Below, in pieces: positions 21,026-30,849 of a DNA stretch of 64,000 nt. The notes below the pieces were generated by a model. It saw only the letters and a list, made by a program, of their open reading frames with translations, searched no databases and had not been told where the DNA came from. A program made the translations under genes and the position numbers. The stretch's first letter is position 1, and each line of letters begins with the position of its first letter. Source of the DNA: an uncultured Jannaschia sp. (lineage in GTDB: Bacteria > Pseudomonadota > Alphaproteobacteria > Rhodobacterales > Rhodobacteraceae); assembly GCF_947503795.1 (NCBI RefSeq), contig NZ_CANNEZ010000001.1, positions 921,001-985,000 of the forward strand, read 5' to 3'.

Positions 21026-22540
21026 CTAGAGCCCCAGCTTCGCGGTCACGATCTGGTTCACGGCAGCCGGGTTGGCCTTGCCGCCGGTGGCCTTCATCAC
21101 CTGTCCCACGAACCAACCGGCGAGCTTGGGGTTCGCCTTGGCTTTCTCGACCTGCGCGGGGTTGGCGGCGATGATCTCGTCGACCGCGGCCTCGATGGCG
21201 CCGGTATCCGTGACCTGCTTCATGCCTTCGGTCTCGACGATCTCGGCGGGGTCGCGGCCGCTCGTATAGGCGATCTCGAACACGTCCTTGGCGATCTTGC
21301 CCGAGATGTCGCCCGCCTCGATCAGTTTGAGGATCCCGCCCAGCTGCGCGGGCCTCATCGGGCTCGCCTCGATTTCGGTCTCGTCCTCCTTCAGGCGCCC
21401 GAAGAGGTTGTTGATGACCCAGTTGGCGCTGGCCTTGCCATTGCCCGAGACCGCCGCGACCTCCTCGAAATAGGAGGCGGAATCGGTGTCCGCCGTCAGC
21501 ACGCTCGCATCATAATCCGACAGGCCGAAATCGCCCACGAACCGCGCCTTCTTGGCGTCGGGCAACTCGGGCAGGTCGGCTGCGATGTCGTCGACCCAGC
21601 CCTGCTCGATCTCCAGCGGTAGAAGGTCGGGATCGGGGAAGTAGCGGTAATCATGCGCCTCTTCCTTCGACCGCATCGACCGCGTCTCGCCCTTCTCGAC
21701 ATCGTAGAGCCGCGTCTCCTGCGTGACCGCGCCGCCCGCCTCGACGATGGCGATCTGGCGCCGCGCCTCGACCTCGATGGCGGCCTGGATAAAGCGCAGC
21801 GAGTTCATGTTCTTGATCTCGCAGCGCGTGCCGAGATGCGAGAAATCCTGCGTCTCCTGGTACTTCTCGTACTGGCCCGGACGGCAGATCGACACGTTCA
21901 CGTCCGCGCGCAGGTTGCCGTTCTGCATGTCGCCGTCACACGTCCCCAGATAGCGCATGATCTGGCGCAGCTTGGTGACGTAGGCGGCGGCTTCCTCGGG
22001 GCCGCGGATGTCGGGGCGGCTGACGATCTCCATCAGGGCGACGCCGGTGCGGTTCAGGTCCACGAAGGACATCGCCGGGTCCATGTCGTGGATCGACTTG
22101 CCCGCGTCCTGCTCGAGGTGGATGCGTTCGATGCGCACGACCCGCGCGGTGCCGTCGCCCAACTCGACCAGCACTTCGCCCTCGCCGACGATGGGGTGAT
22201 AGAGCTGGCTGATCTGGTAGCCCTGTGGCAGGTCGGGATAGAAGTAGTTCTTCCGGTCGAAGGCCGAGTTCAGGTGGATCTCGGCATTCAGGCCCAGCCC
22301 GGTCCGCACCGCCTGCGCGATACAGAATTCGTTGATGACCGGCAGCATTCCGGGCATCCCGGCATCGACGAAGGCGACGTTGGAATTGGGCTCGGCGCCG
22401 AAGCGCGTCGACGCGCCCGAGAAGAGCTTGGAGTTCGACGCGACCTGCGCATGGACCTCCATGCCGATCACGAGTTCCCAGTCGTGGCGTTCGCCCGCGA
22501 TGACCTTCGGGCGCGGGGCGGGCAGGGCGGTGTCGAGCAT
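21026..22540 (-). CDS. gatB: Asp-tRNA(Asn)/Glu-tRNA(Gln) amidotransferase subunit B
   Basis: GatB is the kinase and tRNA-binding subunit of GatCAB, which makes Gln-tRNA(Gln) and/or Asn-tRNA(Asn) by transamidation. The 504-aa product is full length: [12 protein letters not shown] at the start, [11 protein letters not shown], the conserved EDAGKSIHD-like segment [13 protein letters not shown], and the C-terminal YqeY-like tail ending QIVTAKLGL. No gatC or gatA is adjacent in the window. It is notable that tRNA-Gln(TTG), a possible GatCAB substrate, is also in the window at 47552. Confidence 0.98.
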   Translation of the reverse strand: MLDTALPAPRPKVIAGERHDWELVIGMEVHAQVASNSKLFSGASTRFGAEPNSNVAFVDAGMPGMLPVINEFCIAQAVRTGLGLNAEIHLNSAFDRKNYFYPDLPQGYQISQLYHPIVGEGEVLVELGDGTARVVRIERIHLEQDAGKSIHDMDPAMSFVDLNRTGVALMEIVSRPDIRGPEEAAAYVTKLRQIMRYLGTCDGDMQNGNLRADVNVSICRPGQYEKYQETQDFSHLGTRCEIKNMNSLRFIQAAIEVEARRQIAIVEAGGAVTQETRLYDVEKGETRSMRSKEEAHDYRYFPDPDLLPLEIEQGWVDDIAADLPELPDAKKARFVGDFGLSDYDASVLTADTDSASYFEEVAAVSGNGKASANWVINNLFGRLKEDETEIEASPMRPAQLGGILKLIEAGDISGKIAKDVFEIAYTSGRDPAEIVETEGMKQVTDTGAIEAAVDEIIAANPAQVEKAKANPKLAGWFVGQVMKATGGKANPAAVNQIVTAKLGL

Positions 22541-22606
22541 GGAAGCCTCCGGATGGACGGGCCGGGTTTACGGCCCCGGCCGGACGGGAGCAAGCGGGAG
22601 GACGGG

Positions 22607-23065
22607 ATGCGTGTGGAACTGCCGGCGTGGAGCCGGATGGCCGGGGCGCTTGCGCCGGGGGACTACGTCGATTGCTTCGCGCGTGACACCGGGGGTGAGG
22701 TGCCGCTCGCCCGCTTCGTCAGGGCGTTTTTCGGGTCGCGGATGTTTGCGCCCGAGGGGGCGATTCTCCGCGCGGTTCTCGGCAAATCGGGCGATCTTGA
22801 GGCGTTCGCGCTGGGTGAAACGAATTGTTTCGCCGCCTGGACGGTCGCGGATCGCGATACGCGTCAGCTCTGGCTGGCCGATGTCGCAGGGGCGACCCAG
22901 ACATGGCTCGCCGTGGCACCCGAGCTTGGAAAAACCCGTTTGTTTCTAGCATCTCGCGTGGTCGCACGGTCCGGGACGCTCGGTTGGCCGACCCGCGCGC
23001 TCATCCCCGCGCACCGGGCCTATTCGCGCGCCCTTCTCGGGGCGGCGGTTCGTGGCCTGCGCTGA
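22607..23065 (+). CDS. Conserved hypothetical protein (152 aa)
   Basis: No confident family assignment; there is a resemblance to DUF2867-type proteins in overall size and pattern, but I cannot confirm it. Features visible: YVDCFARDTGG near the start, then LARFVRAFFGSR, and a C-terminal arginine-rich segment with IPAHRAYSRALL. No signal peptide or clear membrane helix. The ATG at 22607 is preceded by GGGAGGACGGG, a strong ribosome site, so this is a real gene. Divergent from gatB with a 66-nt gap. Confidence 0.72.
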   Translation: MRVELPAWSRMAGALAPGDYVDCFARDTGGEVPLARFVRAFFGSRMFAPEGAILRAVLGKSGDLEAFALGETNCFAAWTVADRDTRQLWLADVAGATQTWLAVAPELGKTRLFLASRVVARSGTLGWPTRALIPAHRAYSRALLGAAVRGLR

Positions 23066-23265
23066 CGTCTCGCCTCGCTCGTCTTTGCCGTAAGGTTGCT
23101 TTCTGCTAGGACAGCCGGGCCCGACGGGGGCCTCGGCCGCGGCCGATTCCCGCCGGGCCGTTCTCATGCGCGGTTGCCGGGTCTTGCCGGCGTCCTAGCT
23201 GGCGGGCGAGTTCGGGTGGCATCGCGACGATGCGCCCACGGCTGGAAACGGTGTCCGGGGGGACG

Positions 23266-24165
23266 ATGGAACGAGCGACGGCAATGGGGCAGGCCCGCAG
23301 GGTGCTGACCGGACTTCTGGCCGCGTTCGTGTGCTCAGCCGGCATCGCCACGGCCGAGACACGCCCCGTCGCACGCCTCCTCGAGACGACCGGCAGTTCG
23401 ATGTCGCTCGCCGTCACGCCGACCCCGCCCGACCTGTCGCTGCTGGCCCCCGATGCCTCGCTCCGCCCGATCCTGCGCCCCCGCGTCGAGGAGATGCCCG
23501 ATCTGCGCTGGGACCACGTCCGCGGCTCGTCGCGCTGGACCCGCGCCGCGATGCGCGCGCTCGACAGCCATGGCGACCGGCTGATCGACACGGTGCCGCG
23601 CGATATCGAGCAATGGTGCCCGGCCTATCCCGAGGCCGATCGTTGGACGCGCAAGGCGTTCTGGGCCGGCCTTCTGTCGACCCTGTCGAAGCACGAGAGC
23701 ACGTATCGCCCGACGGCCGTCGGCGGCGGTGGGCTCTGGTACGGCCTCGTCCAGATCCTGCCCGCGACGGCGCGCGGCTACGGCTGTCAGGCCCGTTCGG
23801 GCGAGGCCCTCAAGGACGGCGCGCTCAACATGTCCTGCGCGGTGCGCATCCTCAACGTCACCGTGCCGCGCGACGGCGTGGTCTCGCGGGGCTATCGCGG
23901 CGTCGCCGCCGACTGGGGCCCGTTCCACTCCAACAAGAAGCGCGAGGACATGCGCCGCTGGCTGACCCGCCAGCCGTTCTGCAACGGGTTGCACCGCTCG
24001 GCGCGACCCGTGCTGCGCCCCGACTGGCTGCTGGAGCCCGCGGGCGAGCCCGAGGAGATCCCGACCTTCGTCGCGTGGGAGCTGGACAAGGCGTTCTTCT
24101 CGCGGGTCCGTCTCGAAGTCTCCGCCGAAAGCGAGATCGCGCAGGTCGCCGCGGTCGACGGCTGA
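23266..24165 (+). CDS. Lytic transglycosylase (SLT domain), exported
   Basis: The 299-aa product has a signal peptide (GQARRVLTGLLAAFVCSAG, cleavage near ATA-ET) followed by a linker and an SLT-type domain. The catalytic Glu is E144 in SKHESTYRPTAVGGGG, followed by GLVQILPATARGYGC and a Ser/Asn-containing tail typical of peptidoglycan lytic transglycosylases. Cysteine pairs may form disulfides. It acts on periplasmic murein. The start at 23266 (MERATAMG) is used; ATG 23284 is an alternative. It converges with the AEC permease gene. Confidence 0.9.
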   Translation: MERATAMGQARRVLTGLLAAFVCSAGIATAETRPVARLLETTGSSMSLAVTPTPPDLSLLAPDASLRPILRPRVEEMPDLRWDHVRGSSRWTRAAMRALDSHGDRLIDTVPRDIEQWCPAYPEADRWTRKAFWAGLLSTLSKHESTYRPTAVGGGGLWYGLVQILPATARGYGCQARSGEALKDGALNMSCAVRILNVTVPRDGVVSRGYRGVAADWGPFHSNKKREDMRRWLTRQPFCNGLHRSARPVLRPDWLLEPAGEPEEIPTFVAWELDKAFFSRVRLEVSAESEIAQVAAVDG

Positions 24166-24171
24166 CCCGGC

Positions 24172-25098
24172 TCAGAGCACCAGAAGCCAGCCCGACGCCG
24201 TCAGCACCGACAGGGCGGTTCCGATCAGAACCGCCGAGGCCCCGATCCGCACCGCGCGCCCGTGCATCGCCGCGAAGAGATAGCTGTTGACCCCCGGCGC
24301 CATCGCCGCCGTCAGCACCGCACCCCGCAGCTGGCCCTCGCTCAAGGCCAGCGCCGTGCCCACGCCGTAGGTCCAGGCCGGATGCACCAGCAGCGACAGC
24401 CCGCAGACCAGCACGATGCCCCGCGCGTCGCCCTCGGGCCGGTACTGCACGAGGACACCGCCCAGCGCGAAAAGCGCCGTCGGCAGGGCCGCGCGGGCGA
24501 TCAGGTTGGTCGCCTCGTCCACCGGGCCGGGCAGGGGCAGCCCGGTCAGGTTGACCAGAAGCCCTAGCCCCACGCCGATCATCAGCGCGTTGGTCGACAG
24601 CGCCCGTGCGACCGATTTCATGCCATGCACCATCCCGCCGCCCCCGGCGCGCACGATCTCCATCGCGGTCGTGCCCAGCAGGTAGCAGAACGCCGCATGG
24701 ACGGCGATGATCGCGAAATTGGGCGTGAGGCTGCCGATACCGTAGGCGCGCTCGGCGATCGGCAGGCCCAGCAGCACCGTATTGGCGAACATCGCCGCGA
24801 AGCCGATCGCGACCGCGTCCTCGGGGCCGCGCTTGAGCCAAAGCCGCGCGCCCAATATGCCGCCCGCGAAACAGAGGATCGAGCCCGAGTAATAGGCCGC
24901 CAGCAGCCGCCAGTCGAAGCCCGCCGCGAGGTCCAGCCGCGCGATCCCCAGAAACAGCAGCGCCGGAATTGCGAAGCGCTGGGTGAAGACCATCAGCCCG
25001 TCGACCTGGGGCTGCGTGAAAAGACCGCGCCAGACCGCGAGATAGCCCGCGCCGATGATCAGGAAGACGGGCAGCGTGACCGAAAGGACGTCGAGCAT
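24172..25098 (-). CDS. AEC family transporter (auxin efflux carrier-type permease)
   Basis: The 308-aa product has ten predicted hydrophobic segments in the 5+5 arrangement typical of the AEC/BASS-like fold, with MLDVLSVTLPVFLIIGAGYLAV at the start and AMAPGVNSYLFAAMHG near the C-terminus. The substrate is unknown; bacterial members carry malate, malonate or similar. It is 29 nt downstream of the metallo-hydrolase gene and probably cotranscribed. Confidence 0.9.
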   Translation of the reverse strand: MLDVLSVTLPVFLIIGAGYLAVWRGLFTQPQVDGLMVFTQRFAIPALLFLGIARLDLAAGFDWRLLAAYYSGSILCFAGGILGARLWLKRGPEDAVAIGFAAMFANTVLLGLPIAERAYGIGSLTPNFAIIAVHAAFCYLLGTTAMEIVRAGGGGMVHGMKSVARALSTNALMIGVGLGLLVNLTGLPLPGPVDEATNLIARAALPTALFALGGVLVQYRPEGDARGIVLVCGLSLLVHPAWTYGVGTALALSEGQLRGAVLTAAMAPGVNSYLFAAMHGRAVRIGASAVLIGTALSVLTASGWLLVL

Positions 25099-25127
25099 CT
25101 CAGGCGCGATCCCCGCCGGGCACCCGC

Positions 25128-25928
25128 TCAGTCATCCTCGAGCTCGATGACCATGCCGTCGAAGGCGGCGGAGACGTGGTCGGGCGTCTCGGCCTCGACC
25201 GTCGCGTGGTCGAGGTCGATATGCATGTTTGTCAGCACCGCCCGCTCCGGCGTCATCCGCTCGATCCAGGCCAGCGCCTCGCCATAGCTCAGATGCGACG
25301 GGTGCGGTGTCCGTCGCAGCGCGTCCAGCACCCAGACCTTCAGATCGGTGATCAGCCATTCGGCCTCGGGCGGGATCGTGTTGACGTCCGGCATGTAGAC
25401 CAGATCCCCGATCCGCAGGCCCAGCGCCCCCATGTCGCCATGTCCCACCGGCACGGGCGTCACCGTCACCGGCCCGCCCGCCCCGTCGACGGTGATCGTG
25501 CCCTCGAACGGATGCCGCGTCAGGATCGGCGGATAGGACGACCCCGGCGGCGTCTCGAACGCGTAGCCGAAGCGGTGGTCCAGTGCGGCCCATGTCGGCG
25601 CGTCGGCCCAGACATCCAGGATGCGGCGCCGGTTGAAGACGATCATCCGAAGGTCGTCCAGCCCGTGGACATGGTCGGCATGGGCATGGGTCCAGACGAC
25701 GCCGTCGAGATGCCCCACGCCCGCATCCAGAAGCTGCGCGCGCATGTCGGGCGAGGTGTCGATGAGCACCGTCGTGGTGCCTTCCGCAGTCACCCGCTCG
25801 ACCAGCATCGAGCAGCGCCGCCGGCGGTTCTTGGGGTTCGCGGGATCGCAGTCGCCCCAATGCCCGCCCAGACGCGGAACCCCGCCCGAGGAGCCGCAGC
25901 CGAGGATCGTGAAACGCAGTCGGGCCAT
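25128..25928 (-). CDS. MBL-fold metallo-hydrolase (PhnP-like)
   Basis: The 266-aa product shows a complete beta-lactamase-fold metal site: the GCGSSGGVPRLGGHWGDC start typical of PhnP/YcbL-like hydrolases with an additional zinc-type CxxxxxxC region, THAHADHVHGLDD, then VGHGDMG, PDVNTI and a final His in NMHIDLDH. PhnP acts as a phosphodiesterase. Substrate here is unknown. Downstream of it, in the same direction, is the AEC permease. Confidence 0.9.
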   Translation of the reverse strand: MARLRFTILGCGSSGGVPRLGGHWGDCDPANPKNRRRRCSMLVERVTAEGTTTVLIDTSPDMRAQLLDAGVGHLDGVVWTHAHADHVHGLDDLRMIVFNRRRILDVWADAPTWAALDHRFGYAFETPPGSSYPPILTRHPFEGTITVDGAGGPVTVTPVPVGHGDMGALGLRIGDLVYMPDVNTIPPEAEWLITDLKVWVLDALRRTPHPSHLSYGEALAWIERMTPERAVLTNMHIDLDHATVEAETPDHVSAAFDGMVIELEDD

Positions 25929-25989
25929 GCCCGCTTCATGCGCCCCGCGCGCGGCGGGGGCAAGGGCGCGGTCGGGCGCGCATGCCCTT

Positions 25990-26033
25990 CGATGTTCCCC
26001 AAATATGCCGGGGGTCCAGGGGGCGGAGCCCCC
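25990..26033 (+). repeat. Dispersed intergenic element, copy 3, with adjoining GC hairpin
   Basis: CGATGTTCCCCAAATATGCC at 25990-26009 matches copies at 13085 and 13270. It is followed by a hairpin GGGGGC-GGA-GCCCCC at 26019-26033. The element lies between the SLC13 permease and the metallo-hydrolase genes. The hairpin has no U-tract in either direction, so it is not a plain intrinsic terminator. Confidence 0.65.
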
Positions 26034-26051
26034 GGCGTCCCGCCAGGCGGA

Positions 26052-27833
26052 TCAGAGCGGCCAGAAGACGAGGATGGCCGGGATCGACACCGCCACCACC
26101 AGGATCTCAAGCGGCAGGCCCATCCGCCAGTAATCCCCGAACCGGTAGCCGCCGGGTCCGAGGATCAGCGTGTTGTTCTTGTGCCCGATGGGGGTCAGGA
26201 ACGCGCAGGACGCCGCCACCGCGACCGACATCAGAAACGGGTCGGGCGACACGTCGAGCGTCTGCGCCATCGAGATGCCCACGGGTGCGGCCACGATCGC
26301 CGTCGCCGTGTTGTTGAGCACATCCGACAGCGTCATCGTCACGACCATCAGCACGGTCAGCGCGACCCAGGCCGGCTGCCCCGCCGTCAGCGTCGTCAGC
26401 CATCCCGCGATCAGTTCGGTCCCGCCCGAGGTCTGGAGCGCCGCGCCCAGCGGGATCATCGAGCCCAGCAGCACGACCACCGGCCATTCGATATGGTCGT
26501 AGAGCTCGCCCAGCGGCACGATCCGGGTCACGACATAGGCCATCACGACCACCCCCAGCGCCACGGTCAGGTCGACCAGCCCGAAGCTCGCGAAACCCAC
26601 GGCGGCGGCGAAGAACCCGACCGCCGGCCAGATCTTGCGGTTCTCGGTCACGGCCAGGCCCCGATCCGCCAGCGGCAGCACGCCCAGCCATGCCACCACG
26701 TCCTCGGCCTGTTCGGTCGGGGCGAGCAGCAGGAGGATGTCGCCCGTCCGCACCTTGGTGCGCCGCAGCCGGTCGGTGATCCGCCGCCCGCGCCGCGAGA
26801 TGCCCATCATCACCGTCCGCTGCCGCCAGGCGAGGCCGATCTCCTGCGAGGTGCGCTTGTTGATGCGCGAATTCTCGGGAACGACCACCTCGATCAGCGA
26901 CAGCCCCTGTTCGGCGGCATCGAGGAGCGTCATCCGGCGATTGTCGGCAAAGGTGAGGTTCGCACCCGCCCGGAACTCGTCCAGCGCATCGGGCTCGGCC
27001 TCCAGAACGATCGCGTCCCCGGCCTTCAGCGCGACTGCGCGGGCCGAGCCGAACATCCGGCGCCCGTCGCGGATCAGGCCCATGACCTGCACGCCCGTCT
27101 CGTCGGCCTCCTCGTGGAGATCGCCCAGCTTGGTGCCGATCAGCTTCGAGCCCTCGGGCACCGAGAGCTCGGCCATGTAGGACGCGACCTCGATCTCGGT
27201 CTCGCCACCCTGCGCGCCCTCGGCCACGCCGGGGATCAGCCGCCAGCCCACGATGGCCACGAAGATCAGGCCCGCCGCCGCCGTCACGAGGCCCACGGGC
27301 GCGAAGTCGAACATCGAGAAGCTTTCGCCCAGCTGGTCGCGCCGGATGCCCGCAATGATGATGTTGGGCGGCGTGCCGATCAGGGTGATCATGCCGCCGA
27401 GGATCGTCGCGAAGCTCAGCGGCATCAGCGTGGCCCCCGGCAGGCGACCGGCCTTGCGCGCCGTCGCGATATCCACCGGCATCAACAGCGCCAGCGCCGC
27501 GACGTTGTTCATGAAGGCCGACAGCACCGCGCCGATGCCGCCCATGATCGAGATATGTGCGAAGATCCCGCGCGAGCTGTCGACCAGCGTCCGGGTGATC
27601 AGGAGGACCGCGCCCGACCGCACCAGCCCCGCCGAGACGATCAGCACGAGCGCGACCACCAGCGTCGCGGGATGTCCGAAGCCCGAGAAGGCGTCGTCCT
27701 TCGGCACCACGCCCAGCAGCACGCCCAGCAAGAGGGCCGAAAAGGCGACGATGTCGTAGCGGAACCGGCCCCAGAGCAGCATCGCGAAGACGCCGCCGAA
27801 CAGGGCGAAGAGAATGATCTGGTCGGTTGTCAT
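26052..27833 (-). CDS. SLC13 family permease with RCK/TrkA-C domains
   Basis: The 593-aa product belongs to the DASS/ArsB-like superfamily: N-terminal transport half, two central TrkA-C regulatory domains (around residues 200-375, with VPEGSKLIGTKLGDLHEEAD and ENSRINKRTSQEIG), then the second transport half. Conserved substrate-binding-type motifs GTPPNIII and NNTATAIVAAPVGI (SNT-like) flank the re-entrant loops. Substrate could be sulfate, citrate or dicarboxylates; it cannot be fixed by eye. Upstream is the VOC gene, 87 nt away. Confidence 0.91.
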   Translation of the reverse strand: MTTDQIILFALFGGVFAMLLWGRFRYDIVAFSALLLGVLLGVVPKDDAFSGFGHPATLVVALVLIVSAGLVRSGAVLLITRTLVDSSRGIFAHISIMGGIGAVLSAFMNNVAALALLMPVDIATARKAGRLPGATLMPLSFATILGGMITLIGTPPNIIIAGIRRDQLGESFSMFDFAPVGLVTAAAGLIFVAIVGWRLIPGVAEGAQGGETEIEVASYMAELSVPEGSKLIGTKLGDLHEEADETGVQVMGLIRDGRRMFGSARAVALKAGDAIVLEAEPDALDEFRAGANLTFADNRRMTLLDAAEQGLSLIEVVVPENSRINKRTSQEIGLAWRQRTVMMGISRRGRRITDRLRRTKVRTGDILLLLAPTEQAEDVVAWLGVLPLADRGLAVTENRKIWPAVGFFAAAVGFASFGLVDLTVALGVVVMAYVVTRIVPLGELYDHIEWPVVVLLGSMIPLGAALQTSGGTELIAGWLTTLTAGQPAWVALTVLMVVTMTLSDVLNNTATAIVAAPVGISMAQTLDVSPDPFLMSVAVAASCAFLTPIGHKNNTLILGPGGYRFGDYWRMGLPLEILVVAVSIPAILVFWPL

Positions 27834-27920
27834 GGCGCCCCTCGTTTCGGAGTGATCTAGCAGTCGGCGGGCCGCCGTCCAAACCTGTCTTCGGGGTGAG
27901 TGGGTGCGGGGGTGCCGCCC

Positions 27921-28295
27921 TCAGGCGATGGGCTGCCCGAAGAACAGGAGCGTGCCGCCCGGATCGAGCACATGCAGTTCGCGCTGGCCGTAGGACTGAT
28001 CGAAGGGCGCGCGGACGCGGTCCTCGGGCAGCGTGTCGAGGAACGGGCGCAGCGCCGCGTAGGTCGCGTCCACATCCGTCACGTCGAGATAGACCATGTG
28101 TTGCCGCGCTGCCGCCGCCGCCTCCGGCGCATCCGTCTCCAGCAGACGGACGGCGCCGCCCTTCGCGCGCATGAACGCGTAGCCGGGCTCGGTGCCCCGG
28201 AAGGTGCAGGAAAAGCCCAAGCCTTCGTAGAACGCGATCCCCGCATCGAGCTCGGGCAAAAGGATGAACGGCGTCAGGGTCTGGATCTCGAGCAT
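27921..28295 (-). CDS. VOC family protein (glyoxalase/bleomycin-resistance fold)
   Basis: The 124-aa product has the paired beta-alpha-beta-beta-beta modules of the vicinal oxygen chelate superfamily: TPFILLPELDAGIAFYEGLGF at the N-terminus and QRELHVLDPGGTLLFFGQPIA at the C-terminus. Metal ligands are not conspicuous, so it may be a binding protein rather than an enzyme. The function is unassigned. Confidence 0.86.
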   Translation of the reverse strand: MLEIQTLTPFILLPELDAGIAFYEGLGFSCTFRGTEPGYAFMRAKGGAVRLLETDAPEAAAAARQHMVYLDVTDVDATYAALRPFLDTLPEDRVRAPFDQSYGQRELHVLDPGGTLLFFGQPIA

Positions 28296-28421
28296 GGCGA
28301 CCTCCTGTCGGGAACGCGCGCCAGTCTAGGCGGTCGCCTCAGGCCTTGGAACCGGCCTGCGTGGGGCCCCGCACGGTGCCGCCATTCCCGCGCCGCGACC
28401 CGCGCCGGACCCCTCACGGGG

Positions 28422-28451
28422 TTGCGGAGGGTCGGGGCAGGGCGCTATCTC
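28422..28451 (+). promoter_or_regulatory. Candidate sigma-70-type promoter for yebC
   Basis: TTGCGG (28422-28427), an 18-nt spacer and TATCTC (28446-28451) lie 35 nt upstream of the yebC ATG. The same pair of boxes (TTGCGA, TATCTC) occurs in front of tRNA-Gln at 47511. Confidence 0.45.
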
Positions 28452-28485
28452 GCGCGCAGACGCGGGACCAGACGGGAGGCCACCC

Positions 28486-29226
28486 ATGGCGGGCCACAGC
28501 AAATGGGCGAACATCCAGCACCGGAAGGGGCGGCAGGACAAGCTGCGCGCCAAGATCTTCAGCCGCCTCTCGAAGGAGATCACCGTCGCCGCCAAGATGG
28601 GCGACCCCGATCCCGACAAGAACCCGCGCCTGCGCCTCGCGGTGAAGGAAGCCAAGTCCAACTCGATGCCCAAGGACAACATCGAGCGCGCCATCTCCAA
28701 GGCGACCGGCGGTGACGGCGAGAATTACGACGAGATCCGCTACGAGGGCTACGGCCCCGGCGGCGTGGCCGTCATCGTCGAGGCGATGACCGACAACCGC
28801 AATCGCACCGCGTCCTCGGTCCGCTCGCTCTTCTCCAAGAACGGCGGCAACCTGGGCGAGACGGGCAGCGTCGGGTTCATGTTCGACCGCAAGGGCCAGG
28901 TGATCTACCCCGCCGCCGCGGGCTCCGAGGACGACCTCATGATGGCCGCGATCGAGGCGGGCGCCGAGGATGTCGAGAGCGACGAGGAAAGCCACGTCGT
29001 CTGGTGCGCCGATACCGATCTCAACGCCGTGTCCTCGGCGCTGGAAGAGGCCTTGGGCGAGAGCGAGAGCACCAAGCTCGTCTGGCGGCCGACGACCACG
29101 ACCGAGCTCGATCTCGAGGGGATGCAGGCGCTCATGAAGCTGATCGACGCGCTCGAGGATGACGACGACGTCCAGAACGTCACCGCCAATTTCGAAGCCA
29201 GCGACGAGGTCATGGCCGAGCTCTAG
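28486..29226 (+). CDS. yebC: YebC/PmpR family protein
   Basis: The 246-aa product is full length for the YebC family: [50 protein letters not shown], and the acidic C-terminal domain. Members have been described both as transcriptional regulators and, more recently, as translation factors that relieve ribosome stalling. It stands alone with its own promoter-like boxes at 28422. Confidence 0.97.
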   Translation: MAGHSKWANIQHRKGRQDKLRAKIFSRLSKEITVAAKMGDPDPDKNPRLRLAVKEAKSNSMPKDNIERAISKATGGDGENYDEIRYEGYGPGGVAVIVEAMTDNRNRTASSVRSLFSKNGGNLGETGSVGFMFDRKGQVIYPAAAGSEDDLMMAAIEAGAEDVESDEESHVVWCADTDLNAVSSALEEALGESESTKLVWRPTTTTELDLEGMQALMKLIDALEDDDDVQNVTANFEASDEVMAEL

Positions 29227-29298
29227 GCGATCCGGCATCGGAACCGCAGGTTCGCCCCGGCGGTTCGCCCTCCGACCCCGAACCGGAGGATGCCCGCC

Positions 29299-29964
29299 AT
29301 GGACGCCAATCTCGACCCCCGCGACATCCCCGAGAATCCCGGCGACCCGCTCCCCGAGCATCCCGACATCCTGCGCGGGATGGCTTGGATCGCCATCGGC
29401 GGCTGTGTGATCTTCACCCTCTCTATCCTGATCGCCGATTTCGTCGTGCCGCATCACGACTGGATGGCCGACACGATCAGCGACCTCGGCGCGGGCGAAT
29501 ACGAGTACATCGTCGATATCGGCATCTACTGCTTCTCGGCCGCGCTGATCGCCTGCGCGGTCGGCGCGTCCCACGCCCATCTCGGCGGGCGCGGCTGGAC
29601 GACCGGCATCTACGGGCTGATCGTCACGGGGCTGATCGTCTTCCTCGTGGGCGCCCGCAACGAATACGGCGACCAGGATCAGGACGGCACCGTCATCCAC
29701 ATCTACCTCGTCTATGCGCTGGGCGTGGCCTTCGCGATCATCCCCTGGGCCATGTCCTACGGCGCGGGCGCGATCTCGTCGCGGCTGGGGCTCGCCTGCA
29801 AGACGGCGACCGTGCTCTGGATCCCGATGGCGCCGATCTTCTTCTTCCTGCCGGACAGCATCGACGGTCTCTACGAGCGGGTGCTCGGCGGCATCACATT
29901 TCTCTTCGTGATCGCCATCGCCCTGACGCTGCGGGGCCGCGCCGCGGCAATCGAGGCGCGCTGA
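29299..29964 (+). CDS. DUF998 family membrane protein
   Basis: The 221-aa product has six hydrophobic segments with the DUF998 pattern: VIFTLSILIADFVVPHHDW, MADTISDLGAGEYEYI and VGARNEYGDQ. The family is of unknown function. I place the start at ATG 29299, because GGAGG at 29285-29289 sits at a proper distance; the ATG at 29290 would overlap that ribosome site. Confidence 0.82.
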   Translation: MDANLDPRDIPENPGDPLPEHPDILRGMAWIAIGGCVIFTLSILIADFVVPHHDWMADTISDLGAGEYEYIVDIGIYCFSAALIACAVGASHAHLGGRGWTTGIYGLIVTGLIVFLVGARNEYGDQDQDGTVIHIYLVYALGVAFAIIPWAMSYGAGAISSRLGLACKTATVLWIPMAPIFFFLPDSIDGLYERVLGGITFLFVIAIALTLRGRAAAIEAR

Positions 29965-29970
29965 TCCCGC

Positions 29971-30849
29971 TCAGCCGTCGGACCGGATCAGCGCCGCCCG
30001 CGCCGCGCGCCGCATCGCGCGCGTTAGCGGCGACAGCACCTCCGCCATCGCGCGCCCGACCTGCCAATGGAGCGGCGTGTCAAGCGGCGTGTCCGCGATC
30101 ATCTCGACCAGCCGCCCCGAGGCGAGATCGCCCGCGACCGCGACCTCGGGGTTCAGCCCCCAGCCGAGCCCCGCGCGCGTCGCGTCGGTGAAGGGCCCCG
30201 GCGCTGGGATGCGATGCGCCGGCGGCGGCCTGCCCGGCGCGTGGGAGGCAAGCCAGCGATGCTGGAGCGCGTCCATCGACGTGAATTGCAGGACCGGCGC
30301 CGCGGCGATGGCCGCTGCCGTCACGCCATCCGCGAAATACCGGTCCCGAAAGTCGGGCGTGCAGGTCGCGCGGTAGCGGAGCGCGCCCAGCGGATGCGCC
30401 AGGCAGCCGGTGATCGCGCGCGCCTCGGAGGTGACGGCCGCGCTGACCTCGCCCCGGCGCAGCGCGTCCGCCGTGTGATCCTGATCCAGAACGACGACGT
30501 CGAACCGGAAGCCCGGCGCATCGGCCAGCGCATCGACGGCCCATGTCTCGAGGCTGTCTGCATTGATCGCAACGGTCACCGGGCGCGGGCCCGCCGTCGC
30601 GCCCAGATCGGCGGCGAGGTCGGCCTGCAAGGCTGCGACATCGCGCGCGTGGCGCAGAAGGCGCAGGCCCAGGGGCGTCGCTTCGGCGGGCCGCGTGCGC
30701 GTCAGCACCGGGCCGCCCGCCGCCTCGGTCAGCGTTCGCATCCGCTGGCTGATGGCGGGCGGGGTGACGCCCAGCCGTGCCGCGGCCCGCTCGAAGCTAC
30801 CGGTCTCGATCACGGCGGTCAGCGTCTCGAGCAGGGCTGGCGCAAACAT
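29971..30849 (-). CDS. argP: LysR-type regulator, ArgP/LysG-like
   Basis: The 292-aa product has the LysR winged-helix N-terminus (residues 3-60, FERAAARLGVTPPAISQRM) and a substrate-binding domain. It is divergent from a LysE-type exporter gene, the classic ArgP-ArgO or LysG-LysE arrangement, in which the regulator activates export in response to arginine or lysine. The symbol follows that context and the sequence character (QTLTAV-like N-terminus, ETLTAVIETGSFERAA). Its exact effector is inferred. Confidence 0.85.
   Translation of the reverse strand: MFAPALLETLTAVIETGSFERAAARLGVTPPAISQRMRTLTEAAGGPVLTRTRPAEATPLGLRLLRHARDVAALQADLAADLGATAGPRPVTVAINADSLETWAVDALADAPGFRFDVVVLDQDHTADALRRGEVSAAVTSEARAITGCLAHPLGALRYRATCTPDFRDRYFADGVTAAAIAAAPVLQFTSMDALQHRWLASHAPGRPPPAHRIPAPGPFTDATRAGLGWGLNPEVAVAGDLASGRLVEMIADTPLDTPLHWQVGRAMAEVLSPLTRAMRRAARAALIRSDG

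Noticed and set aside
25176-27860. A forward frame of 894 codons antisense to the MBL and SLC13 genes
   Set aside because: The reverse strand holds well-supported genes; the forward product is Arg/His/Asp-rich and unlike any protein.
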